NCBI GenBank assembly: GCA_027067035.1
Contig: JAMOMO010000435.1
Coordinates: forward strand, 1-5,992
Source: Desulfobulbaceae bacterium
GTDB lineage: Bacteria; Desulfobacterota; Desulfobulbia; Desulfobulbales; Desulfocapsaceae
Reading direction: 5' to 3'
DNA length: 5,992 bases
The notes beneath the pieces are model-generated. The model worked only from the letters and a program-made list of their open reading frames with translations, did not search any database and was not told the origin of the DNA. A program made the translations under genes and the position numbers. This document shows, piece by piece, positions 1 through 5,992 of this stretch (its first letter is position 1; every line of letters starts with the position of its first letter).

Positions 1-1611
1 GAGATTGGAACTTTCCACATGGCTCTGTTTACGCAGAAAATGGATCAGCAGATCATGGCGTTTGTGGATTTCATCAAGCTCTGTCGACACCTCACGAAGA
101 TCTCCTTCAGCACCGATTTCATTAAAGAAAACAGGCATAAGCTTGGTGAACTGTTTGGTGAGATTGTAGACGGGTTCAATGGGATGATTGAGCAGATTGG
201 TGATATCGCGCTGAAACAGATCAGTGTCTTTCACACAGGTTCCGGAAAGTTTGATGTTAATGATCAGTGCCGAAAAGAGGGTGGCACACCATTTGGGTTC
301 CTGCATAATCAGGTTCAGCCATACCCGGATATTGGCGAGATGGGCCGGGTTGGTGATGGGTTGCCAGTCCTCATCCACTCCCATGACATTGGCATACTGA
401 AATCCAAAGCGCACCGCCTCCCAGAGAAAGGCCTCAACCATTCTCCCGTTCTTCCGCTGAAAGACCTCTCCCCCCAGCACCTGAATACACTGAAGTGATG
501 TGTGGGGATACTTTCGTACATTGGCCTTTAAGAGGTGAAAGGCGGTGATGAGAAACTCCTCAATCTCCTCAAATTTCTGGAGCCGGATAAGCTGTACCAG
601 AGACCGGTTGATCTCCCGCAGGGTCTCTTCGTGGATAAGATAAAGCCCCTTGGTATCCATGATCCGAAAAAGAAAGAGCAGTTTCTGATTTTCAGCAAAG
701 CGGTTCAGGGGCAGGGCCTGTTCCTTGACCTTGCCAAGCTCGAGCTCATCGGCCTGGGCCAGTCGTGCCGGTATCTCTTTATAGAGACGAACGATGTCCA
801 CATGGGCCGGCAGTTCCAGAATTTCACGAAGCCCGGACACCGGTACAGATTTTATATCAATACTGGTAACGGCTCGTTTATTTGCGGCCATCGCCTCATG
901 TGAAATGGCCGAGAAGAGCTGGCCTGAATGAAAATCCTCACAGAGATCGCCACAGTGATCCAGAAACCAGGGGAGCGGGTCTTCCTCCTCCAGCCAGTAC
1001 TCATAGTTCCGCTTCAGTATGGCCTGCATCAGTGCGGCGATGGGGAAATAATCAAACTCCGTGGCCCCCTTGTCAACAAAGGCAAGCAGCGACGTTGCCA
1101 GTTTTTTCATGGGATGCTGCCCCTGAACAATATGCATCATGATGGGGCTCTCCCCGTCATCAAGTGCAAGCAGATCCTCAAAGTACGTATTTAAGGCGGA
1201 CTGGTAGCGGTACAGGTCGTCAACGGTGAAGATATTCACCATCTTGGCAACCCATGCCACCTGCGATTCAATGATCTGCGACAGAAGCTTTGAGTTCTTC
1301 TCACAGTCTTTCATGGCCTCCACAAAGAGGCCGGCAAAGAGGGTAAAGGCCTCGGGCCCCTTTTCGTGGCGGACGTAGTAATTACTGTTTTTCAGGACAA
1401 AACTCCGCAACTGTGGAATCAGAATATTCCAGTTACGGTAAGGGTGGCATATCTCATAGAGAAGATTCTCCAGAGTATTATGGAGCCCTTTATAGCGGCT
1501 GACAACATCCAGAAGAGGCTGCAGTTTTTCCTCGATAACCACCTCTTCAGCGGTTTCAAGAAGATTTGCGACAAGGGCATCTGACTCTATGGTCTCTGTT
1601 TTCTGTATCAT
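1..1611 (-). CDS. N-terminal part of a large, probably PEP/pyruvate-binding-domain protein (partial)
   Basis: The frame is open for 537 codons from the ATG at 1611-1609 to the left window edge, so the C-terminus is missing. The start is fixed from upstream by an in-frame TAG two codons before the ATG (1617-1615). The ribosome binding site is weak (GGAA about 9 nt upstream). The visible part is soluble-looking and rich in amphipathic helices, with no signal peptide and no membrane segment. I can name no catalytic motif in it. The best-conserved-looking stretch is the last 60 residues: HPIEPVYNLTKQ (476-487), FFNEIGAEGDLREVST (495-510) and LIHFLRKQSHVESSN (522-536). From memory, this resembles the long N-terminal region of PEP/pyruvate-binding (PPDK/PEP-synthase-like) proteins of about 1,400 residues in sulfate- and metal-reducing bacteria. 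If so, the ATP-grasp-type pyruvate/phosphate dikinase domain lies beyond the window. A CGDLCEDFH motif (220-228) is a possible but unproven metal or redox site. The coding call is firm; the family assignment is moderate. Confidence 0.8.
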   Translation of the reverse strand, partial: MIQKTETIESDALVANLLETAEEVVIEEKLQPLLDVVSRYKGLHNTLENLLYEICHPYRNWNILIPQLRSFVLKNSNYYVRHEKGPEAFTLFAGLFVEAMKDCEKNSKLLSQIIESQVAWVAKMVNIFTVDDLYRYQSALNTYFEDLLALDDGESPIMMHIVQGQHPMKKLATSLLAFVDKGATEFDYFPIAALMQAILKRNYEYWLEEEDPLPWFLDHCGDLCEDFHSGQLFSAISHEAMAANKRAVTSIDIKSVPVSGLREILELPAHVDIVRLYKEIPARLAQADELELGKVKEQALPLNRFAENQKLLFLFRIMDTKGLYLIHEETLREINRSLVQLIRLQKFEEIEEFLITAFHLLKANVRKYPHTSLQCIQVLGGEVFQRKNGRMVEAFLWEAVRFGFQYANVMGVDEDWQPITNPAHLANIRVWLNLIMQEPKWCATLFSALIINIKLSGTCVKDTDLFQRDITNLLNHPIEPVYNLTKQFTKLMPVFFNEIGAEGDLREVSTELDEIHKRHDLLIHFLRKQSHVESSNL

Positions 1612-1670
1612 CTTCTACTGTTCCAGGGTGATGGCCGGCTCCGGGAGCGGAAAATACGCAACTGAATCCC

Positions 1671-1699
1671 AGTATCAAACATTTACCCGCCAAGTTCAA
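1671..1699 (-). promoter_or_regulatory. Candidate sigma-70 promoter for the large partial gene
   Basis: Read on the minus strand, TTGAAC (1699-1694) is followed by a 17-nt spacer and GATACT (1676-1671). Each box matches its consensus at four of six positions, and the spacing is ideal. Transcription would begin near 1664, giving a leader of about 50 nt before the ATG at 1611. The element sits just past the terminator of the preceding gene, which is where a new transcription unit would need one. It was found by eye only. Confidence 0.4.
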
Positions 1700-1716
1700 G
1701 GATCTTCTTAAGCTGA

Positions 1717-1755
1717 AATAAAAAAACGCCCAGGAGGAAAAGTCCCCCTGGGCGT
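1717..1755 (-). terminator. Rho-independent terminator of the carbonic anhydrase gene
   Basis: The arms 1755-1744 and 1737-1726 form a 12-bp stem around a 6-nt loop (1743-1738). In the minus-strand RNA the only non-Watson-Crick position (1746/1735) is a G·U pair, whereas plus-strand RNA would have an A·C mismatch there. In the minus direction the stem runs straight into seven T (complement of 1726-1720) and then ATTT. The stem starts 28 nt after the carbonic anhydrase stop codon. Orientation and position both fit termination of that gene; there is no T-tract on the plus-strand side. Confidence 0.92.
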
Positions 1756-1783
1756 CTCGTACAATGTTCTGCAGTAAAACCGA

Positions 1784-2530
1784 CTATTTTAAAATTGGTC
1801 GAGCATTCACTGGCTGTACAGGACGGTTGTTGTCACCACCCATCACGGCATTAAACTTCTTTGCCTGTGCCTTGGAGACAGATACCGGCGCCTTCATAAC
1901 CATCCAGCGAACACCTTCACTGCATGGAGGAGTGGTCAGTGAGGCATTGAATCTGTAATAGGCCTTATCTGAAGGAAGCATATCCGTTACATTGAGAGTC
2001 ACTTCAGGAACCACTTTGGTGTCACCAACTTTCTCAGGCATGGAGGCCCAGACGGTGTTGATGAACGGATTGGCGGCACCTTCTTCAAACATCACACTAA
2101 CCACGGCAAGATTTCCATCTTTGTCTGCATGGACAAGATGTGCCTCCATAGCGAAATAACGCCCCTTCACTGTATTCTCACTTGGAGTGTGAAAGTGAAA
2201 CTGGAGCAGGTTATAGGTGTGGTTGTCCACAGTGATGGTGGAACCCGGTGCGTAGTTCACCTGAATGGTGTGACCGTTATTCACAATATCCATCTGAGTG
2301 CTGGCATAATGAAAGACAATGGGACTGAGTTCCGCTTCAGTCATATTGTCAATATTAATGGGGGCCTGGTTTTTACCACTCTTACACACTGCATAGTCAC
2401 TGGACAGATCGCCCCAGAACTCCGGTCCTTCGTGTCCGGTATATCCCCAGTGTGCACCATGGCCGGAAGCAAAAGCAGTTCCTGCAAACAGTAATCCCGT
2501 AAAAGCTGTTGCAATAATCGTGTTCTTCAT
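1784..2530 (-). CDS. Alpha-class carbonic anhydrase, exported
   Basis: This is a zinc enzyme that interconverts CO2 and bicarbonate, predicted to act in the periplasm. The preferred start (ATG 2530-2528) gives 248 residues, normal for bacterial alpha carbonic anhydrases. Residues 1-21 form a Sec signal peptide (MKN, hydrophobic core, cleavage after AFA). Motifs in order, numbered from this start: HWGYTG near the mature N-terminus, QAPINI, NNGH with the likely proton-shuttle His87, QFHFHTPSEN with zinc ligands His112 and His114 and Glu118, EAHLVH with third zinc ligand His131, SLTTPPCSEGVRW with gatekeeper Thr199, and NNRPVQPVNAR near the end. Cys49 and Cys203 are placed to form the disulfide usual in exported members. 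All catalytic residues are present, so it should be active. A second in-frame ATG at 2536-2534 would add two residues, but AGGAGG abuts it directly. The gene lies about 150 nt after gap and ends before a strong terminator. Confidence 0.96.
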   Translation of the reverse strand: MKNTIIATAFTGLLFAGTAFASGHGAHWGYTGHEGPEFWGDLSSDYAVCKSGKNQAPINIDNMTEAELSPIVFHYASTQMDIVNNGHTIQVNYAPGSTITVDNHTYNLLQFHFHTPSENTVKGRYFAMEAHLVHADKDGNLAVVSVMFEEGAANPFINTVWASMPEKVGDTKVVPEVTLNVTDMLPSDKAYYRFNASLTTPPCSEGVRWMVMKAPVSVSKAQAKKFNAVMGGDNNRPVQPVNARPILK

Positions 2531-2536
2531 ATTCAT

Positions 2537-2542
2537 CCTCCT
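2537..2542 (-). promoter_or_regulatory. Ribosome binding site that decides the carbonic anhydrase start
   Basis: On the minus strand a perfect AGGAGG (2542-2537) directly touches the ATG at 2536 and lies 6 nt before the ATG at 2530. Only the second spacing is normal for initiation, so the protein most likely begins MKNTIIA rather than MNMKNTI. The two candidates differ by two residues ahead of the signal peptide. Confidence 0.75.
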
Positions 2543-2569
2543 GATGAAAAAAAATAATATTGAAAAAAT

Positions 2570-2586
2570 AGAAAGATACGTTCCAG
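2570..2586 (-). promoter_or_regulatory. Possible sigma-54 (RpoN) promoter of the carbonic anhydrase gene
   Basis: The minus-strand sequence CTGGAACGTATCTTTCT resembles the -24/-12 consensus (TGGCACG, four bases, TTGCA/T). The -24 half differs at one base. The -12 half reads TTTCT, so the usually important G of the -12 GC pair is replaced by T. Transcription would start near 2560, about 18 nt upstream of the ribosome binding site, which is workable geometry. I see no convincing sigma-70 promoter in the same 150-nt gap. The altered -12 element keeps this a weak call. Confidence 0.25.
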
Positions 2587-2600
2587 TCTTTTAGACCTGG
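2583..2600 (-). other. Short imperfect inverted repeat between gap and the carbonic anhydrase gene
   Basis: On the minus strand CCAG-G-TCT and AGACTGG flank an AAA loop, giving a 7-bp stem with one bulged G. It begins 80 nt after the gap stop codon. No T-run follows at once; a T-rich stretch comes about 10 nt later. It may be a weak terminator for gap, an operator dyad, or chance. Its end overlaps the possible sigma-54 element. The rest of the gap (2601-2679) holds nothing else I can support. Confidence 0.3.
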
Positions 2601-2679
2601 CTTTTCAATCAAGAGGTCCTACATCTATTCTCGTTAGAAATCAAGTACATATTCAAAACTTTACAATTCAGATCCCGAT

Positions 2680-3684
2680 TTACAGAGCTTTATTTGCGTC
2701 CATATGGAGGATCAGATCTAACATTCTATTTGAGTAACCCCACTCGTTATCGTACCAGCTCATGACTTTGACAGTGGTTCCCAGAACTTTTGTGGACTGT
2801 CCATCAACAATGGAAGAATGTGAGTTCCCCTGATAGTCGATGGAGACCAGAGGCAGATCGGAATAGCCGAGATAACGATTTGCCGCCTCCTTCAGGGCCT
2901 GATTCACATCAGAGACCGTGGTGGGCTGCTCAACTTCCATAACGGCATCAACGAGTGAAACATTGGGGGTGGGAACCCGCACCGCAAGACCATCAAACTT
3001 CCCCTTCAGCTCCGGGATTACCAGGGCCACGGCAGCAGCCGCTCCTGTACTGGTGGGAATCATGGACAGTCCCGCAGCACGTGCCCTGCGCAGATCAGAG
3101 TGGGGAAAGTCAAGGAGTCGCTGATCCCCTGTATAGGCATGCACCGTTGTCATAAGACCGTGTTTTATACCGAAATTATCAAGAATCACCTTGGCAAATG
3201 GTGCCAGGCAGTTGGTGGTACAGGAGGCATTGGAGACTACATGATGCATGGTAGGATCGTACTCATCCTCATTTACTCCCATGACAAAGGTCTTCACCTC
3301 GCCCTTGGCAGGGGCGGAAATCACTACTTTCTTAGCACCGGCACTGATATGTTTCTGGGCAGAGTCACTGTCACGAAAAAGCCCGGTACATTCGGCGACA
3401 TAATCAACACCTGCTGCCCCCCAGGGAATATCGGCAGGATCACGGTGCTCAGTCACCTGAATGTGGTGCCCGTCAATACGTATACCGTTCTCGTCACTGG
3501 TCACTTCTGGCTCATAAATGCCCATCACCGAATCATACTTCAGGAGATGCGCCAGGGTGGCATTATCGGTGAGATCATTTATTGCCACAACTTCGATATC
3601 GGAAAAGGCGGGATCTTTTGTGAGCGCACGAAACATACTTCTGCCGATACGGCCAAATCCGTTAATGCCTATTTTGATTGTCAT
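2680..3684 (-). CDS. gap: Glyceraldehyde-3-phosphate dehydrogenase, phosphorylating (type I)
   Basis: This enzyme reversibly converts glyceraldehyde 3-phosphate, NAD+ and phosphate to 1,3-bisphosphoglycerate, in glycolysis or gluconeogenesis in the cytoplasm, as a homotetramer. The 334 residues are a complete family-typical length. The N-terminal Rossmann domain carries NGFGRIGR (8-15), and Asp37 in AINDLTD sits at the end of the second strand where it binds the adenosine ribose. The catalytic domain has SNASCTTNC with nucleophile Cys155, and His182 in TTVHAYTGDQ. DFPHSDLRRARA (192-202) contains Pro194. The aspartate and proline together indicate NAD rather than NADP preference. RVPTPNVSLVD and the C-terminal SWYDNEWGYSNR are intact. 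The start is supported by GGAGG six nt before the ATG. It follows the glgA-type gene by 111 nt. No residue looks defective. Confidence 0.98.
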   Translation of the reverse strand: MTIKIGINGFGRIGRSMFRALTKDPAFSDIEVVAINDLTDNATLAHLLKYDSVMGIYEPEVTSDENGIRIDGHHIQVTEHRDPADIPWGAAGVDYVAECTGLFRDSDSAQKHISAGAKKVVISAPAKGEVKTFVMGVNEDEYDPTMHHVVSNASCTTNCLAPFAKVILDNFGIKHGLMTTVHAYTGDQRLLDFPHSDLRRARAAGLSMIPTSTGAAAAVALVIPELKGKFDGLAVRVPTPNVSLVDAVMEVEQPTTVSDVNQALKEAANRYLGYSDLPLVSIDYQGNSHSSIVDGQSTKVLGTTVKVMSWYDNEWGYSNRMLDLILHMDANKAL

Positions 3685-3747
3685 GCTGCACCTCCAGGAA
3701 AATTTAAAAAACCATTGAGCACTTCATTTCTTTGTCAGTCTCTATTC

Positions 3748-3776
3748 ATTAAATCAGAAGCCGCCTTCCTTGAACA
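3748..3776 (-). promoter_or_regulatory. Candidate extended -10 promoter for gap
   Basis: On the minus strand TGATTTAAT (3756-3748) fits the extended -10 form TGnTATAAT, with five of six matches in the hexamer. A poor -35 (TGTTCA, 3776-3771) lies 17 nt upstream, which is compatible with an extended -10 promoter. Transcription would begin near 3741, about 57 nt before the gap ATG. The 111-nt gap after the preceding gene has no clear terminator, so read-through from the glgA-type gene is also possible. Confidence 0.33.
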
Positions 3777-3795
3777 GGAGAATAACAGTTTCAAC

Positions 3796-5424
3796 TCAGG
3801 CAGCCGGAAATCTCTTCTGTTTTGCACGCTGATACAGGTCGAGATACTTCTTACTCACGGTGGACCAGGTATAGCGTTCATGGATCAGCTCCACGGCCTG
3901 GCGCTGCATTATCCGTATCCGCTCCGGATCAGTTTTATAGAGATCCAGGGCACGTTCAACGGCGCGCTTCAGGGTTTCCACACTCTGTAAGCCATAGGAA
4001 AAGCCGGTCTTACCATCAATCACCTTCACCAGTCCCCCCACGGAATGAACAATGGGAAGATTGCCAAAGAGCTGCGCCATAAAATCAGTAAGGCCGCAGG
4101 GCTCATACTGGGAGGGAATCAGGAAAAAATCTCCTGCAGCGAAGACTTTGTTGGCAAGAATTGAATCAAAGCCGCGCAGGATACAGACCCGACCGCTGTT
4201 CTCCTTTTTTTCGGCAAGGCGGATAAGTCCCTCCTCATCATAACGGCTGCCTGTGCCAAGAAGCAGAAACTGAAAATCCCGCTCCTCTGCCAATAACTTT
4301 TTAATGGCTCCCGTGAGCACCCCAACCCCTTTCTGGGCACTGAGACGTCCGATAAAGGTGATTAGAGGGATATCAGGCTCGGGGTTCAACGACCCGGACT
4401 GTTGAATACCCGGAACAGTTTTCCCCGCTGCAAGGTATTCAAGTAGTGCTCTTTTGCACTTTTTCTTTCCATCAAGCGGCCCGTCACCAAGTGGATCAAA
4501 GCCAGCTGCGATATGACTGCGCTCCGGATCTTTTGCGGAAAAGGCCTCTGGATCTATACCGTTAGTCACCCCTTCAAGGACAATTCCACGTTCCAGCAGG
4601 GTGTGTCCCAGCCAGCCGGTGAGGTGGTCATCAATGGTCTCCCGCAGTTCACGGGCATAGTTTTCACTTACAGTGTTGAGCACCGCATAAGGTGCACCCG
4701 CAAGAAAAGGGTCAAAACAGTCTTCAAGCAGGGAGTTGCGAATCAGAGACAGAGACAGTCCGGTTGTGGCCTGGGCAAAGGGCAGGTCAGCAACCTCCTG
4801 ATGGTAACCCTGCCCAGCATTATGGACCGTAACCACGGAGCCGCTGTTACGGAAATAGTGGCGAAGACCGGGTTGCTCGGAGATCATCGCGGGAAGTACT
4901 GCTGTGTGCCCGTCGTGACAGTGAATCACATCGGGCTGTGCCCCGAGAAGCACCATCAGATCAATGGCCGCCTTCTGGAGAAGGATATTCATGGCAAAAT
5001 AGTCGATATGCCCCTCACCTTTTTTCTGCCAGGAAAAGTTTTCCTCCTCTTCTGCGGTGTAGGTGTAAACATTCTTCTTTTCACGAAAACGTTCCGCGTC
5101 CAGGAGGTAAATATTGACCCGCTCCTGCCGTGCATGCCAGACCATCAGCTCTTCACGCCGTTCTTCATCCGGATAATTCAGATCCACCTCGAAAAGGAGA
5201 TCCCTGTCCGGATAAACAGGATCGGCAAGGAGTTGAAACCCCTGTTTTTCCGGATCCATAAAGCCGTAACAGGGCAGTACCACATGGACCGAACGCCCGG
5301 ACCATCGGGCCAGACTCACAGAAAGTTGCGACACCACGTCCTTGACCCCACCGGCCCCTGCCAGCTCACCATATTCACGGCTGAGCATCCAGATCTCACG
5401 AATGGGCAGCTTTTTCTTTGCCAT
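3796..5424 (-). CDS. Glycogen/starch synthase-like glycosyltransferase (GT5 family), divergent
   Basis: Probably transfers glucose from a nucleotide sugar (ADP-glucose in the classical enzyme) to a growing alpha-1,4-glucan in the cytoplasm. The protein has 542 residues, somewhat longer than the roughly 480 of E. coli GlgA. The N-terminal GT5 half carries GELAGAGGVKDVVSQL (19-34), HCHDGH (168-173) and TVHNAGQGY (199-207). The C-terminal GT-B half carries GVTNGID (285-291), GRLSAQKG (359-366, with the Arg and Lys that contact phosphate and donor) and PSQYEPCGL (437-445, with the conserved acid Glu441). The KxGG lysine that contacts ADP-glucose is absent: the loop reads AGAGG. HDWH is HDGH here. 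Donor or acceptor may therefore differ from standard GlgA. The start chosen is ATG 5424, with AAGGAG 7 nt upstream; a TTG at 5454 would add ten unlikely residues. It lies 57 nt after aroC and 111 nt before gap, all in one direction. Confidence 0.88.
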   Translation of the reverse strand: MAKKKLPIREIWMLSREYGELAGAGGVKDVVSQLSVSLARWSGRSVHVVLPCYGFMDPEKQGFQLLADPVYPDRDLLFEVDLNYPDEERREELMVWHARQERVNIYLLDAERFREKKNVYTYTAEEEENFSWQKKGEGHIDYFAMNILLQKAAIDLMVLLGAQPDVIHCHDGHTAVLPAMISEQPGLRHYFRNSGSVVTVHNAGQGYHQEVADLPFAQATTGLSLSLIRNSLLEDCFDPFLAGAPYAVLNTVSENYARELRETIDDHLTGWLGHTLLERGIVLEGVTNGIDPEAFSAKDPERSHIAAGFDPLGDGPLDGKKKCKRALLEYLAAGKTVPGIQQSGSLNPEPDIPLITFIGRLSAQKGVGVLTGAIKKLLAEERDFQFLLLGTGSRYDEEGLIRLAEKKENSGRVCILRGFDSILANKVFAAGDFFLIPSQYEPCGLTDFMAQLFGNLPIVHSVGGLVKVIDGKTGFSYGLQSVETLKRAVERALDLYKTDPERIRIMQRQAVELIHERYTWSTVSKKYLDLYQRAKQKRFPAA

Positions 5425-5437
5425 TCTCCTACTCCTT
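5425..5437 (-). promoter_or_regulatory. Ribosome binding site that decides the glgA-type gene start
   Basis: On the minus strand AAGGAG precedes the ATG at 5424 by 7 nt, with a second AGGAG-like run in between. The only upstream in-frame alternative, a TTG at 5454, would encode FRVVVRSRR before the family's own N-terminus and would place this ribosome binding site inside the gene. The ATG is clearly preferred. Confidence 0.75.
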
Positions 5438-5481
5438 ACGACCACTCTGAACAATCATTCGACACACCTCAATTCGGCCCT

Positions 5482-5992
5482 TCATTCCTGGGGAAAGGAA
5501 ATGGCCATATGACGCAGCAGATGGTCGGCAAGGGTCAGACGTACCATGGCCTCACAGACAGGGATGATTCGGGGAATTGCAGAAATATCATGTCTGCCAC
5601 CCACCTGAATTGTCACTGCCTCATTGGAAAGATTCACGCTCTGCTGTTTCTTTGAAATGGAAGGTATGGGTTTAACGGCCACCCGGATAACTATCTCATT
5701 GCCATTTGAGATGCCGGCAAGAATCCCTCCGGCATTGTTCCCTGTAAAACCTTCCGGGGTGATGGCGTCATTATTTTCTGAACCAAGCATATCAGCCACC
5801 TTGAATCCGGCCCCGATTTCAACTCCTTTCACCGCTCCGATGGACATCAGTCCATGGGCAAGTTCGGCCTCAAGCTTATCAAAAACCGGTTCACCAAGCC
5901 CGGCCGGACAATCAGCCACAATCTCAACAATCCCACCGACCGTATCACCCTGCTTGCGTACCTCAATTACCCGCTCTTCCATTTTCTCAGCA
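5482..5992 (-). CDS. aroC: Chorismate synthase, C-terminal part (partial at right edge)
   Basis: Chorismate synthase performs the last shikimate-pathway step, the anti-1,4-elimination of phosphate from 5-enolpyruvylshikimate 3-phosphate to chorismate, using reduced FMN. The frame is open through the right edge (A-E-K precede the Met at 5982), so that Met is internal and the start lies outside the window. The visible 169 residues are a bit under half of a usual 350-390-residue enzyme. Motifs in fragment numbering: GDTVGG (15-20), GAVKGVEIGAGF (52-63), NNAGGILAGISNG (85-97), KPIPSI, and the C-terminal family signature region beginning GRHD (132-135) and ending CEAM. The signature has Ile-Ser after RHD where Pro-Cys or similar is common, a mild deviation. 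The stop is TGA at 5484-5482. The glgA-type gene starts 57 nt downstream in the same direction with no terminator between, so cotranscription is plausible. Confidence 0.97.
   Translation of the reverse strand, partial: AEKMEERVIEVRKQGDTVGGIVEIVADCPAGLGEPVFDKLEAELAHGLMSIGAVKGVEIGAGFKVADMLGSENNDAITPEGFTGNNAGGILAGISNGNEIVIRVAVKPIPSISKKQQSVNLSNEAVTIQVGGRHDISAIPRIIPVCEAMVRLTLADHLLRHMAISFPQE

Noticed and set aside
19..1194. Several plus-strand open frames of 86-159 codons (for example 19-498, 535-903, 928-1194).
   Set aside because: A single uninterrupted 537-codon minus-strand frame with conserved-looking motifs covers the whole stretch, so these are shadows.
1635..1650. Small GC-rich dyad (GCTCC-C-GGAGC on the minus strand) in the leader of the large partial gene.
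   Set aside because: Only five base pairs with a one-base centre; too short to call an operator or a hairpin with a role.
3100..3990. A 296-codon plus-strand open frame antisense to gap and the end of the glgA-type gene.
   Set aside because: The opposite strand encodes textbook GAPDH across most of it; the antisense translation is low-complexity in character and matches nothing I know.
5425..5454. A TTG-initiated extension of the glgA-type protein by ten residues.
   Set aside because: The ATG at 5424 has an AAGGAG at good spacing and matches the family N-terminus; the extension FRVVVRSRR is basic and unlike GlgA.
4513..5655. A 380-codon plus-strand open frame antisense to the glgA-type gene and the end of aroC.
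   Set aside because: It spans two well-supported minus-strand genes and their intergenic gap, its translation has no recognisable domain, and no good ribosome binding site was seen. It is best explained as a codon-bias shadow.
1..5992. Search for a defence system, mobile element, CRISPR array, tRNA or riboswitch.
   Set aside because: No repeat array, terminal inverted repeat, transposase, integrase, cloverleaf or long structured leader was seen; all long stretches are explained by the five minus-strand genes.

Overview
All five protein-coding genes that can be supported in this window lie on the minus strand, so transcription runs from the high coordinates to the low ones. In that order they are: the 3' part of chorismate synthase (aroC, cut by the right edge), a divergent glycogen/starch synthase-like glycosyltransferase (glgA-type), phosphorylating glyceraldehyde-3-phosphate dehydrogenase (gap), an exported alpha-class carbonic anhydrase, and the first 537 residues of a large mostly helical protein (cut by the left edge). 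The large protein looks like the N-terminal part of a PEP/pyruvate-binding (PPDK/PEP-synthase-related) protein, but its catalytic domains are outside the window.

Organism: a Gram-negative bacterium is suggested by the Sec signal peptide on the carbonic anhydrase and by strong AGGAGG-type ribosome binding sites. Base composition looks close to balanced by eye. The character of the glgA-type protein and of the large N-terminal protein, together with the gene mix, reminds me of Desulfobulbales/Desulfuromonadales-type (former deltaproteobacterial) genomes. This is an impression from memory, not a computed placement.

Layout: aroC and the glgA-type gene are separated by 57 nt and may be cotranscribed. 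A gap of 111 nt with a possible extended -10 promoter precedes gap. About 150 nt with a sigma-54-like element precedes the carbonic anhydrase gene. That gene ends at a clear intrinsic terminator, and a sigma-70-like promoter for the large protein sits immediately beyond it. The carbonic anhydrase therefore looks like a separate transcription unit, or the end of one.

Functionally the genes are mainly central carbon metabolism: polyglucose synthesis, the triose-phosphate step of glycolysis/gluconeogenesis, CO2/bicarbonate interconversion in the periplasm, and possibly C3 (PEP/pyruvate) chemistry, beside one shikimate-pathway gene. I see no tRNA, rRNA, CRISPR array, insertion sequence, phage gene or attachment site, and no evidence of a new multi-gene system. 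The points most worth a second look are the missing ADP-glucose-contacting lysine in the glgA-type protein, the large N-terminal region with no domain I can name, and the possible sigma-54 control of the carbonic anhydrase.
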